Source: Phallus indusiatus
Lineage: Eukaryota > Basidiomycota > Agaricomycetes > Phallales > Phallaceae
NCBI GenBank assembly: GCA_027605045.1
Contig: JAQFWX010000017.1
Span: forward strand, 806,001 to 870,000
Length of the DNA: 64,000 nt
Direction of reading: 5' to 3'
Part shown: piece by piece, positions 19,250 through 31,129 of the stretch
How positions within the stretch are numbered: position 1 is the stretch's first letter
Layout: every line of letters begins with the position of its first letter
Translations under genes and position numbers: made by a program
The notes under the pieces: generated by a model
What the model was told of the DNA's origin: nothing
The model's input: only the letters and a program-made list of their open reading frames with translations
Database searches by the model: none

Positions 19250-20610
19250 TATGTTAAAATGCTCAGCCAAAAATAAATCCAAAATATCTACACAAAACAA
19301 CCGAAATACCGCGGGAACTAAGGATTTTAATGTGAACATCTGCGAGATTTGATCACAAGGTCGAACGTCAAATAACAGCTTCCGTCCTTGTTAATACACC
19401 GATAACTAAAAAAAGATTTAGAATGCTGGATACCATGTAAAGTCAAAGTGACCAACCATTTTTCCACCACAGAACTGGAGAGGTGCCAGCGGGCTTGGGT
19501 CTCGGGCATGCGTCGCTTCTCTGGGAGATCCGATGTCTCTATGTGACACGAATATAATTCAAACCGGGTCGATCTTCGACCAAATATTTTTCTCGTTTCA
19601 TGACGCGATATCTCCAAAGATGCAATGATATTCCCTTCCAAATTGTTTTGAGAAGGTTTCAATACACATAGTGCGACATCCCAACCGAATGGACCGGGTG
19701 AGAGGTATTGAGTTTGGATGTACAATCCCCAAATTAAACCTTGAAAGAGAAATTGTAAATATAATCCATCAAATTCTCAACAAAACGTTGAATAATACCT
19801 TTGGCCACAAATTCCATCCCAAAGGCGGCACCCAACTGCAATTTTGGCAGCATGTCGGGGACAAACCAACTCAATTTGAAACCGCGCGTAGTGTCAACAA
19901 CCGTATAAGTTTCTGAAGGACAATCAGGCAGCTTGAAACTCAGTCTCAAGTCCATATCTATCGCATGAATAAGTTCAGGACGAGTTTGAAGGGATCCTAA
20001 GCTCGCTTGGCGAATTCGGTCAAAGTAGTTGTTATAGCCCTTCTTGGCGCATGCTAAATACAACTCATCTCGAATAGCTGGAGTTGGAGGTATTTCGTCC
20101 AGATATGTTTGTAGCAGAAAGTGCCGCGCGCTGGTCGTCGACTGATCATCCGCCAGAGTTGAATGGAGGATAATCCAGGTTGGGAGCATTTTGCCCCTCT
20201 CCTGATAATCATAAAATTCAATGACGGGACCAATAACTATTTGTGCCCGTTTACAGGCCCTGATGGTTTCACGAAGAGCCTGTATGACGCATGGGGTCAA
20301 AAGCTGCTGCTCAGAGGCATTAAAGATATAGTTAACCTTAAGCAAGAAGAATAATTCAATGAGTTCTGAGTCAAAACCCGCTGGTACTCATTAAAAACTC
20401 ACTATATCTACAACCGCGAGACCAAATTCAAAGCGAGATTTACTAGCCTTGAGATCTAACATTTCCCCGAGGCCATAGAAGTAACAGGTCTCATGACATA
20501 GACATGAGAAATGAAGAACGCGGAACGGATTCACCTTCATCTTAGTGATTCAAAGTTCAATGAATGTGCCACAACGTAAAATTGCGATCATATATACACA
20601 TAGGGGGCAC
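19250..20610 (-). repeat. Inverted segmental duplication, copy 1
   Basis: Matches 44300-45690 in reverse orientation, 24 kb away. One edge is close to 19245, where MFS-transporter sequence starts; the other fades near 20610. Confidence 0.8.
19327..20531 (-). pseudogene. Uncharacterised gene, copy 1 of an inverted duplication
   Basis: Two open frames (20345..19734, 203 aa; 19725..19327, 132 aa) lie end to end and both match frames in the 44.4-45.6 kb copy at roughly 90% by eye. A short upstream frame beginning MKVNPFRVLHFSC (from about 20541) is also shared. The frames are in different phases around IYNFSFKV and the LYIQTQ segment, and the spacing differs by one base between copies, so there is either an unrecognised intron or a frameshift. 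Residues such as GPVIEFYDYQERGKMLPTW and GFKLSWFVPDMLPKL are conserved. I do not recognise the family. Confidence 0.5.
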
Positions 20611-21201
20611 GGTCGGACAAGACACGAAATTGATCACAGACAGGCGCCCGTCACGCGTTACGCGTTACGCGTCACGGCTTTGCACGCAATTTCTCAATAT
20701 AGGCTCGCTTTGAAAAAACCGCGGCCTGTCAAGAGAATCCATTATTATTGGATCTGACGCGAAGTAATCAAATGAAGTAGTTTTAATTCGTATACACAGG
20801 TGTCTGCTGAACATCTACTTCTTTGAAAGTGAATATCTGAAAAAGCTGTGGACAAAATGGGTATTACAGGCTGACTACACTGTGGGAATGCAAAACTTGG
20901 TCAAATTTTAACGTGCAATGGAGTGCAAACATAAGCTGAATGACGAAATAAAAAAAGCCATTTATGCAGAAAGCCGCTTGTAAGAAGGTCCAGGACTTCG
21001 TTTCTAATTGAAAGTATGCTTGGTTCATATCAAACTCGGCTTTTAGCATTAATTGTTCACTCGGAAACTGGATAATTTAAATTTTGGATGCGCGCGCCAG
21101 TGGTAGTACGGCCTGTGATACTTAGCCTGTGATACCACCTATCAACAATCGGGTGGTCCGTGCGCAATGCGCCAGGGATCTATATATACTGGACTCCCCG
21201 C
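20611..21201. other. Non-coding, no supported gene
   Basis: Contains a GTTACGC/GTCACGC tandem at about 20650-20685 and a short direct repeat around GCCTGTGATA at 21110-21135. The open frames are short and unrelated to known families. Confidence 0.5.
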
Positions 21202-21597
21202 TGTCAGGGTACGCTACCGCCGTCTCTCATTTTCTTATTTATTATCATCGGCATCATTTCCTTTCTATCTTATTTATCATTTCCATATTTTACTTTCACT
21301 CTCCGTTTCCTTGTTCTGTCTCTATTTCACTTTCTTTACTCGCGCGCGTCGCGCGCTCGTACCCGGCGTGATGCCCGTGACATCACGTCGCTTAGGTTCG
21401 GTTTGGGCGCCTGGCACTTAGCTGTGTCAGGGCCGCACGCCGCGTCGTTGTTTTATGTATATAGTAGCTGTACCTAGAGTGAGGGTCCCTAAGCTTGTTC
21501 TCTTAGGATCCCCTCCCTCTAGGTGAGTAGTTAGTCTCCCTTCCAATATATTATCTTAGGATCCCCTCCCTCTAGCCTGAGCTGAGTAGCCCTAACA
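21202..21597 (-). mobile_element. Solo LTR E, same family as C and D
   Basis: TGTCAGGGTACGC...AGCCCTAACA, 396 bp, perfect 5-bp duplication CCCGC (21197..21201, 21598..21602). It shows the same GATCCCCTCCCTCTAG repeats and the GCGCGCGTCGCGCGC palindrome as C and D. It lies outside the gypsy element, so the family is generally active. Confidence 0.92.
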
Positions 21598-21602
21598 CCC
21601 GC

Positions 21603-22393
21603 GTTGTCACTTTTCTTCACCACTCTGGCCTTTTGGCTTAGATCAAGTGTAGTATCTGTTCTTTTTAGTTTAACCACTAAAATGACCGCACCGCGGTCAT
21701 CATTGGTTAGCCAATTTTTGCCGCCCTCATCCTTTGACCTCTGCTTGCAAGTCGTTGGATACGATGACCTCGCTATTGCAGTACCGGCTTGTGTCGTCAG
21801 GGGATTTCTCTAACTCTCTCCCTCTCTGCTATCTCACAAATTTGTTTGCATTTTGCAGCACTGCGGACCTAGCAGAAAGAATAAGAGTTTTTTTTAGATA
21901 GCCCGTCAAATTCTATAATATGTAATAATAAATTGATCTTTTTTGTTTTGCCATGAGTTGCGCGGTTTGACTGAAGTCCGGATATTTCTTAGTGTTATTA
22001 AACCTAGTACCATGGCTTCTCTTGGCGCAATGGAATTTATTTCAGGCAATATGGGACTTATACACTGATAGTGTGTTATACTGGGGAAAACCGGAAACAG
22101 CTGCGAAGAAAGCCTCCCACACTGAAGTTGAGTGGGATAGCAATGAAGTTTTTTTCAGCTATTTTTATCACAATAGTAAAATATTATTAGATAGAAATAA
22201 CAAAGAATAGAGGTGGGATAATAAATAATAAGCTTGATAGATCTTGTGATATGAGCATCATGCTTTAATATGTAAGAAGTTGTTATGAGGCAGCGACTCG
22301 GAGTGATTGCAGAATGTTCCTGGATGAGATTCTCAGCGCGGAATTGAATAAATCTCACAATCCCAACACTTTCTTCCCATAACACTCTCATTT
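21603..22393. other. Non-coding, upstream region of the dehydrogenase pseudogene
   Basis: AT-rich with no convincing gene. It would hold the promoter of the downstream dehydrogenase gene when that was active. Confidence 0.4.
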
Positions 22394-24200
22394 ATGTTCT
22401 TTCTAAGCGCAGTAGTCCTCATTGTGTTGCGTATAACTGGCATGCTCAGCAGCAGCACAACAACGTCATTCCAACCCTCAGGAGTACCCTTCCGTAATCC
22501 AGTAATTACCGCACCTGGATTTACTGCCAACGTCATTTTCTCCAATCTTACCACCCCTCGGGGAATAACTTTCGACGGTGCAGGCAACCTTCTAATTGTC
22601 GAAAGGGGTCTAGGCGTCACCGCTTTCATGGAAGTTCAGAATCAAACCGGCTGGGAGCGTACCATCGTCATCTCCAATCCAAACTTCACCCAAGGTATCC
22701 AAATTAGTGGGCACAATCTCTATGTCAGTACCGCCGGGGAGGTTTTGCTTTATGACTATGATGCGCAAACGAAGAGCATTATTGGAAGTCCAGAGATCAT
22801 CATAAATGATATACCCGCAAATGGAGGTTGATGGGCGCGCAACAGGAGTGGTCAGAGATGCGAAAGGGAACCAGTGTTGTGTGCTCAGAGGGAAATCATA
22901 ATGAGGGTATAAAATCTGTTGTTCTTGTAGTCGAAAAGGTTTGTTTTTTTTATACAGTTTGTAAATATATGTTCCAGGGAAATGGAACTAAAGATGATTG
23001 GAAAGATAAAATATAAGAACTGTGAATTTTAAATAAAAGTGAAACGAAGGGGAGACAAAAGGTGAAAAATAGAAAGTATAGCCTTTTAGTATCTCAGAAT
23101 CACCTAGCCGTAAGGAATGGCGCATATAGCCTTCGCTTACTAATCTCCGTGTAGCCTGTTCGCACAACCATCAAGGTTCGGCTTGTGTCCCTAATTTAAG
23201 AATGAAAAATCATGGAGCTTATGCTTTATTTTCAGAACCGAAAACTCACACTCTTCAACTACAGAATCAGGGGGATACCACAAATATACTCATTGCGAGT
23301 GGTGCACTCCAAAATATCGATCCCACTGCTCGTGATCCGTCTTCAGGCCGCTCTCAAATACGTCGTGTAAATATTACCCCACCACAGACAACTCCTCAGT
23401 CTTTTCTGAATGGAGAATTGCTTGCCTTTGGTATCAACAACCCGGCTGGATTTGCCTTCTCTCCCATATCACCATCTAAGATTCTGTACGTTGTCGAAAA
23501 TGGCGCATCCATTGCCAACGCTACCACTGGATTGACGACTGCGTTTGCTAATGACAATCCGGCGGACGAGCTAAATCAAGTGGAATTAGATCTTCCTCCA
23601 AAAACGTTCGGTTTTCCTGACTGCACCACTTTATGGAATCCTTTTGCAGATCCTGTCGGGGATCCACAGTTCACTAAGCTCAAGCGCGGTGCTCAATTCA
23701 GTCTTCATCTAGAACCTGGTAGAGGAAATAAGTTTTGTAACAATAAAACAAACAATGAACCGCCCATCTTGAGCTTTCAGGAAAGTCTTCCGATTGAATT
23801 TTTACTTTTCGTTCTGAATCTTATTACCAGGCGCACTCCGTTCCCTTGGATATAAAATTCTACGAGCCAGAGAATTCTCATATTTCGACGAGTGGATTTC
23901 CCCAAGGTTTCATAGGAGATGCGTTCGTATCGTTTCACGGCTCTGCTGATCGAATACCACCGACAGGCTATGGCGTTGTCCGGTAGGTATAGTCCACAAT
24001 GTAGTTTCGACCTTCGTTGATTTCTGCTACAATAGAGTACCGTTTAATAACAATGGACCGTCTCCTTCCAATACTACGTTTATTGTCCATGTCGCTGATT
24101 TGAATCCGTGTCCTGGGCAGTGTATTAGACCTGTCGGCCTCGCCTTCGGAAAAGACGGTCGGTTATTTGTTAGCAGTGATAGCAGTGGAGAAGTATTGTT
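22394..24200 (+). pseudogene. Decayed secreted sorbosone/pyranose dehydrogenase (six-bladed propeller)
   Basis: The first exon frame (22394..22831) starts with a hydrophobic signal-like N-terminus and continues with TPRGITFDGAGNLLIVERG, the usual blade-1 pattern of soluble quinoprotein glucose/sorbosone dehydrogenases. The frame stops at 22831. The next ~340 bp lack recognisable homology, then ...DPTARDPSSGRSQIRR..., NNPAGFAF, a later segment AHSVPLDIKFYEP ... GFIGDAFVSFHGS (from about 23832, reached through an intron whose donor reads GAAAGT instead of GTAAGT) and RPVGLAFGKDGRLFVSSDSSGE (about 24124) appear in order. The last strand is missing. The disrupted middle, the bad donor and the lost C-terminus indicate a pseudogene. 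Confidence 0.65.
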
Positions 24201-24595
24201 TTATTTTATTTTGAAATTTACAGCACATAAGCTAATAAATCTTCTAGCTCTTCGTTGTTCAAAGAACCTAACGGAAAATGCGCAATGGCGTGCTAGTTCG
24301 ACTTCGGAATAATTGGCAGTATATGTTATACTCCGTATCTGTTGAACACGGCGTGGCACATAAATACATAGAAAGTTTATAGAATAGAATACGCAACTGA
24401 ATCTTTGAAACCACAAGTTTTGAACGCGATCGTATAAACAGGGGTGAAAATATCGTCCTATCTGCGCGACTGCCGAGCTTGAGAGCTGTGCATGTATATG
24501 GATGTTCTCTGTACTTTGTGAAAAGCTCTATTATCACTACTAGCGAGAAGCTGAAAAAACTCAGTTAACTCAGAACTGTCATCCCGTAGGCTGTA
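24201..24595. other. Non-coding gap between dehydrogenase pseudogene and Mutator-like element
   Basis: Short frames only. No repeat or gene recognised. Confidence 0.4.
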
Positions 24596-24674
24596 GCACG
24601 TGTACAGTTGCCGAGGAGTATCAGGTCTATTTTTTTTCGAAAGCAGCAAATTGAAAGTGCCGCGCCTCGGTTAA

Positions 24675-25596
24675 ATGCTGAGAAAAACGCACGTGATCAC
24701 ATTTAGGTCATAGAGAATCAAAAGGGCCATATGAGGAAAGTCTTGATAGCCTAGTGGTTAAAGCCGGTGAAGCTGAGTATGAGTCGCTGGTTCGATTTTT
24801 GGGTGCACCACTTTTTGGACTTGAATGGTTAGCATCTTTCTTATTTCGATTACTCTAAGTTAAATTGTTGATCAATAGCTCTATCACTAATTTTTGATAC
24901 ATATATATTGAAAGGTGATGATAAAACTGCTTGTGGAAATTGAAAAGTGGAAATATTCACTAATATCATTCTCTGGGACAATTATCTTGAAAAAGCATTG
25001 AGAACTGACAAAAAGGGTGTCATGTATAATACTGGGTATCTGTGGATAAATTGATTCATCAGGATTTTATTCACCCCTTCTGGTCCTCAACAACTGAAAT
25101 TACTGAATGGACTCGATGAAAATGATAACAAAAGAGAAAAAGCACTCCAAAATTCATGTTATTTATTTTCTGTACCTCTACACACTCAGATGCGAGGACA
25201 ACGTCATTTTGAGCCTGTTTAGCTTCAAATCAGGTTTGTATTCAGTTGTCGGTGCTAAACCCGAACTACTGAAATAGCACCAATAGGTTGTTTTGTTTCT
25301 ATGTTTTTCTGATTCCTGAATGGCAGCTCAACAAGGTGAAACAATTCCAGCTGGGCATGTAACGTTACTAATCTCTCAATTCTTTTTGATTTAGTAATAG
25401 TGGTTGTACGAAGTGCATGAGGACCGAAATACCGCTTACCAGTCACTTATTCAAAAAAGTAGTGAATGCAAAAAATCGAACCAGCGACTCATACTCAGCT
25501 TCACCGGCTTTAACCACTAGGCTATCAAGACTTTCCTCATATGGCCCTTTTGATTCTCTATGACCTAAATGTGATCACGTGCGTTTTTCTCAGCAT
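24675..25596. mobile_element. 922-bp MITE with 126-bp TIRs containing a tRNA-like segment
   Basis: TIRs 24675..24800 and 25471..25596 are inverted and look identical. TTAA is present on both sides (24671..24674, 25597..25600), but compared with the undisturbed right TIR of the host transposon the right flank lacks about five bases, so the exact duplication is uncertain. The inner ~670 bp has no gene. Each TIR contains an inward-pointing TAGCCTAGTGG (pol III A-box type, 24747..24757) and GGTTCGATTTT (B-box type, 24789..24799) with tRNA-like spacing. Confidence 0.8.
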
Positions 25597-25600
25597 TTAA

Positions 25601-26684
25601 CAACAAGGTCACGGTATTTTTAGTTTTCCCCCTCGACCAGCTTGGTCTGACCAGCATGGTCCGGCGTGGTCTGACCAGACGGTTTTGCCCCACAGGGACC
25701 CATGGCGCGGTGTGACGGAACACAGTCACTCTGTCACCAACGGCGACCTGCTCAGCCTTTTACTACCAGCCGTGTCCGCCGTGTTCGCTACAGTCCACGT
25801 CCAGTGCCGCCATTCATGCATGCTAAGGTGTGTGACGTTACTATACATTTCATAACCGACTGACGTACACTCAGAAAATTTCACGTAGTTGACCCAGGAA
25901 AACGGACAGAGCCTGCCACATCAGCTGGGTCGTATCCATCACCCACACACAACACAGCACTAACCACAGTGAGTTTTCTGTCTGTTGCCCACTTTGTTTC
26001 ACTTCTGCAACTAGCTGACAGTTTACTCTTTTTTCTTCTTTTTAGGATCGACCCCGGAGGTAGTTCTGCAGTTGCACACACTTGCTTTTCATGTGTCGCG
26101 CTGCTTGGTTTATCTATCGCGTCACGCGTTCGTTGCCATCAAAAATTTAGGAGGCAGAAAAACTGTATATGATCAGCTCGAATAATATAAACCTTGTTTG
26201 AGCGAATCTTTTCTTGAGAGCTGCAACAATGTGACGCGACTGACGCGACTGTTTGACCTTTTTTCGGCCGTTGTACTGCGGCCTATTTCTTGAGATCAAT
26301 CGGAAAACAATTCAATTTGGATATCTGGTTTGCTCTCCTTTTTCATTAACAGAGTTTCATATTTATATTAATCATTCAGTTCCTCACCACCACCCACCTG
26401 TCGTGCAAACATAATCATTCACCGCTGAAGGAAACACAGCCGACAAGTCTAAATTTTCAAGGTGTGCCTTTAATCCAGAGTGATTTTCATGACTTCTGTC
26501 AGAGGTTTATTCACACTCACGCTGCCGCTGATGTAAGAACAGAGAGCAACAAAAAAAAATTATCCGTCGGATGCTTTTTCATATAGATGTCTCAGTATAA
26601 GAAGGTCATCTTGAACCACTACCTTCATCAGTTTATACCACACTCATCATCCGCACACCCCTTCGTCTATATCTTGTTTGCAAA
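25601..26684 (+). other. Left subterminal and promoter region of the Mutator-like element
   Basis: No gene. At 25636-25682 there are three related TGGTC-type palindromic units (GGTCTGACCAG twice), a possible transposase-binding array. A CT-rich start region precedes the ATG at 26685. Confidence 0.5.
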
Positions 26685-29600
26685 ATGACCTTCTCGAATG
26701 TCTTTGATCCCATTTCTGTCAGAGCAACGCTGGAGCTCTGTCTGAAAGGACGCGAGCAGAATATACCGGACCATAAAAATTCAAATCAATGGCTAGTCGA
26801 CTGGGACGACTGGTCAGCAGGATCGATCGCAAAGATGGTTCAGAAGTGGAGAAAAAAATCCGTTGAGACTGATGAGCAGCTGGAGTTCACTGCATATGTC
26901 GTCGCATATATGGAAATTTTACACCGTGCAGTTATCGGGCACAAATCAAAGCCAAATGTATTTTTTTTCTGCTATCAGCTGGGACACTACTAACAATCCA
27001 AAAATCATAGCCGCTTCCGAAAGCATTCCCTTTTTATGGACCAGTTTTTTACCCCCCCACTATCTTTTACAGAGAAGCTTGGATGCGAACGTCTGTTGTG
27101 GCCGCTAATCCTTTTTCCGCATCGGCAGATCATTCTCATATTCAAAATACAAGTCCATTATCCAACCCGGCACAGTTTCTCGTAGAGCCTGTTTATGTGC
27201 TCTCTCCAGTTTTTGACATGCATTTGGGACTTGATAAATGCCAGGTCCCTGGATGCGTCGGAATTATCAGCAAACGTGGATTTTCTCCTGCAGGACCTCG
27301 ATCTGCCTATGGCATCTCCTCCAATATCAAGATCATTGGAATGGAATATAATTGCTCTCAGCATAATGTTTTCTTGAACACGAGTCATGAAGGATTTTGG
27401 AAGTATTTGCAGCCATGGCAATGTGGTATGTGTGTATTGACTTTGTGTTCCTTAACAGTGTTTGAATTTTCATAGGAAATGCACCGTATTTTAGAGAGCG
27501 CAGTGCTTGTACAAGGGAACTCTTTGATTTGATCACTGAATTGCGACCGCGGCTTTCGGTAGGAGAAATTACAGAACATATTAAACGTAAGTTGTGAATA
27601 GTCAACGCTTGTATTTCCTTTTTTTCTAAATCCCAATTTCAGAGCTTCACATGCAATATATCCGTCGGCTCGAAAATCAATGGCTCACCGCTGCGTTATC
27701 TGAGAAGAGCAAGCGTCCGAAAAGAAAAAATGAAGAGCTTCCAACCTCATTTTTGTCTGTAAGTTCTGGATCATCAAGCAGAGTCAATCCAGCACCTTCA
27801 GAATCATTTATTCGCGATGTCTGTGAGTTTTTCATGGACCGGCAGCGACGAGAAGAAAGTGCACAGTATATGCGTACATTGGCTGGTGAGTAATGGAACT
27901 TTTTTTTGAACTTCTTTTTCCTTATTTGAATTAGGTATGGCAATTGGGCTAGACTCAACAATTAAAATTGCGAAGAAAGCAAATATTTATATCAAGACAT
28001 CAGGACAGAAAAAAATGAAAGTGATCAATGTTTTCGACGGCGGCTTACTCACTGGCGTAAATGAAGATAAAGAATTGGTGATTTGTGTGAGTTCAATCAA
28101 TGTTGTAGAATTTTCGTCATTATTAGAACCTATTTTTCAGGAATTTCTTGGCACCAGTTCATATGGGGAGATGATCCCGCCTGTCCGTGAATTTGCTGAT
28201 CGATGTGACTCCCACAATGTGCCGTTTCGAGCTGCTGGCCAGATTTGTGTTGATAGGTGTTGTGATTTCAGAAAGACCTTGCAGATTGCAATCCCTGGTA
28301 TCACCGTCACACAGGATTTAGCACATCTCAAGGCACGGATAATGGACACCATCCCAAAGAGAAGTCCCTATCGTGACATTTTGAGCCGTGATATTTCTGA
28401 TGCTCTTATCAGTCAGAAGAGCATGAAAAAAGGCGATCCTCCAATTTATCATCCACGAGAAGAACAAGAGTCACGATTGAGATCTATATGGGAAAAATAT
28501 GCGAATGCAGCAGGTGTTTGGACAAGCGAATCTGAAGCTGTGTTCTTCCGTCAAGTGGCACATGCTGGGAACGGTTGTCTTCAAAATGATGACCCTCATC
28601 GGATGGCAACAACATCTCTTAATGAGAATTGGCATAAAAGGCTAAACCAGTTGTCTGTCGGACGCGCTGGAAGCATAACAATGATTGAAGGACTAGTGAT
28701 GGATGCTATTCTTCGACATAATTTGACGGTTAAAATTGACAATCGCTCTCAATCATTTGACTCACCTTCACGCCAGTTCCGTCTCAAAGCCGAAGGATCC
28801 CATCATTTATTTCTCCTGGAAAGTATTCTCCGTCAGCGGGAAATTTTAACAAGCACTCCACAGCCCAAGTTTCTTAATGTCAGACCAGAGCATAAGATTG
28901 GGCTTGTACCACGCGAAAGGTATCCATTTTCTCACCCTCTTGTGATATTTTATTTATTTATTTTGTGCTTTATGAAGTAGTTCAATTTCAAAGCGCTATA
29001 TTGAATTATCGTCTACCTTGAACACTGAGCTTAAAACAAATGAGGACGATGATAAGGGAAAGGACGCGGAGGGTGATAGTGCAGATGATGATGATAGTCA
29101 GATCATTCTCATGACATCGGAACTTGATTCAACAGTAGCTTCTTTTTATGCGCAGACTTGTTATATAAAATGCTGACTATCTTTCAGGAAAATTCCGAAG
29201 GCGCGTCTACAATTCTCAAGCGGAATAACTCATGCTTGAATGAGTAAGTGACATCAAAATATTCTAGCATATAACTGATAATTTTTCTCTCAAGTGATAC
29301 AAGTTTGCCCAACAAAGTCCAGGTCCTTTGTGACCAGAATATTCTCAAGATTACTGCAACACCGTCATGCCCCTCTGACATTCCGCAACATCAAACACTG
29401 TTGGTCCCTGAGGTGGCACTCTTGTCCGATTCACAACCATTATCATCCGAGCTCCCTTTTTCACCTTCTCTATCGTTTTCACCTTCATCAGCCCAAATAC
29501 AGGAAACAGGTATTTCTTTTTTTCAAAATCCAGTCTTTATTGCTTGCAGATAGCTCTCTGTTAGTTCTGCCAATCCAAAAATGTGAAGACAGTCAACGGG

Positions 29601-30593
29601 AAGTTTTGCCTATGCCTTGTCCGCCGCTGCCGCTAAGTTCAACGCTGCCTCTATGCTCACTACCACTTCCCCTTCCAACATCCACCACCTTTTCTCCCAG
29701 TGCAGCTGCTACTAATACTTCAGCTTCGTCTGTATTCAAGCACTCACGAACAGAACATACAATGTTCAAACTCACCGGGAGAAATGTATCATTGGAGCTT
29801 CTTGAAAACACAGTCCAACTTAAGTCAGATGGCCATTGGCGCTGTTGTGCACTTCGGATGCAAGACAAATGGATCTCTACAATGTCAGATACAGACTGGG
29901 CTAGAGCTTGTGAACGGTATAACAATCCAAATACTCCAATTGATCCTCAGTATTATCGTAAAACATTCCCATATGACTCCATTCGCCGAGATCCTAACAC
30001 ACTTAAAAAGTGGTGTATCGAGTTTGAGGAGACATGCCAAAGATGGCGTGCAACCGGGGACAGCAATCAACAAGGTTAACAAAATTGTATTCTTCCTGAA
30101 ATATTACTGACAGTATACAGGACTGACTCCATGGAAACAAATGCATTTGACGCTTCCTCTCCCAGAACGGCCCACCACAACATCCAAGCAAAATCGTGTG
30201 ACGAAAGTCAAGGTATGCAGCCGCTGCTGCAAAACAAAGGATGGAAAGGGCCTCGGGAAGGGTCATCAACGTGACTGCTGTGATGACGGTTTTCCGATCT
30301 GGAAAAATGTGCCGTATCCGCTCCCTCCACACATGGCATCCCTCCAGAATGGACAGAGTGCTGTGAGTCCCAATATCTGCCTGACAAGGTTTAGAGAAAT
30401 GGCCGAAGCACTCAAGGGCACGTGTGGAGATATATCCCTGCTATCTCAAGAAATGCAAAATGTTTACACATTCGAAAAACTTGCTCGTTTATCAACTGTT
30501 TCCAGGTCTCTTGAAGAAGCTTTAGTTATTGGGATAGCGGCTTACAGGTTTGACCGGGAGTTTATTGAGAAAAAGCGGAATAAAGGGATTTAA
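26685..30593 (+). CDS. DDE transposase-like protein, 11 exons, 1131 aa, intact
   Basis: Exons: 26685..26957, 27011..27425, 27476..27586, 27643..27885, 27935..28086, 28141..28919, 28981..29134, 29188..29243, 29295..29509, 29550..30074, 30121..30593. All introns are GT-AG (40-61 nt; the first has a TACTAAC branch site) and the joined length of 3396 nt is in frame. A Cys/His region (CQVPGC ... YNCSQHNVF ... KYLQPWQCGNAPYF) precedes the core NVFDGGLLTGVNED, ICVDRCCDF, KARIMD and SLNENWHKRLNQL, which I take as the D, D and E regions. The C-terminus has KVCSRCCKTKDGKG...CCDDG, zinc-binding in form. I remember this family from many agaricomycete genomes but cannot name it. Located within TIRs, it is the likely transposase. 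Confidence 0.82.
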
Positions 30594-30756
30594 TTATATA
30601 CATGTATGTACTACATACAATAAACTGAGCCTAGCTTGGTCTGGGCGGGTGTTTGGTAACTTCTGACATTAGAACTTCTGGGGAGAATTTTTACGGGCGC
30701 TTCGCGCCGTAAAGCTCTCATGGTTTGGGGAAATACAGATATATGACCACGTTGCC

Positions 30757-30829
30757 CATTTAACCGAGGCGCGGCACTTTCAATTTGCTGCTTTCGAAAA
30801 AAAATAGACCTGATACTCCTCGGCAACCG
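30757..30829 (-). repeat. Right TIR of the Mutator-like element
   Basis: Inverted copy of 24605..24677. It shows the undisturbed sequence (…GGTTAAATGGGCAAC) at which the left copy carries the MITE, giving a natural empty site. Confidence 0.85.
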
Positions 30830-31129
30830 TAACGTGTATCGTACTCTCCAACAATTTTGAATAGACTGTTTGAGCTGGGTGGAATTAATCAAACGTGGTA
30901 CTGGCTTCATAACTCCTCATAAACTTGATAAGAATTGCCGATGACTTTAGAACCAGTGGTTGTCGCGCGGGAGTTCGACTTGCAAAAACAACATGCAGAG
31001 CTGGCTTCGGCGACTCGGAGCGCCCGAAGCTCAACGTTTAGCCTCGTTTAGCTTCTTCCTCCAAAAATAGTGTATCTCGATGATCTCACGATTTACGAAA
31101 GTTGCACGGTACATCTTTCTTTCACTATC

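Larger units (their letters stand above)
24605..30829 (+). mobile_element. Complete Mutator-like DNA transposon with long TIRs
   Basis: The 73-bp ends 24605..24677 and 30757..30829 are inverted copies that differ at one position as far as I can see. More diverged similarity continues inside (25601-25635 against about 30720-30756). The flanks GCACGTGTA (24596..24604) and TAACGTGTA (30830..30838) match at 7 of 9 positions, consistent with the 9-bp target duplications of Mutator-like elements. The internal part contains an intact DDE-transposase-like gene (26685..30593). A 922-bp MITE has inserted in the left end and separates the TIR from its inner part. The superfamily call is inference from TIR and TSD form. 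Confidence 0.75.

Noticed and set aside
24721..24800. A genuine tRNA gene (Asp-like) at the left MITE TIR
   Set aside because: A and B boxes are present but no pairing acceptor stem or anticodon stem can be drawn; it is tRNA-like only.
25969..26172. Small hydrophobic ORF MSFLSVAHFVSLLQL...
   Set aside because: Lies in the 5' region of the transposon, no splice or homology support, and the antisense is also open.
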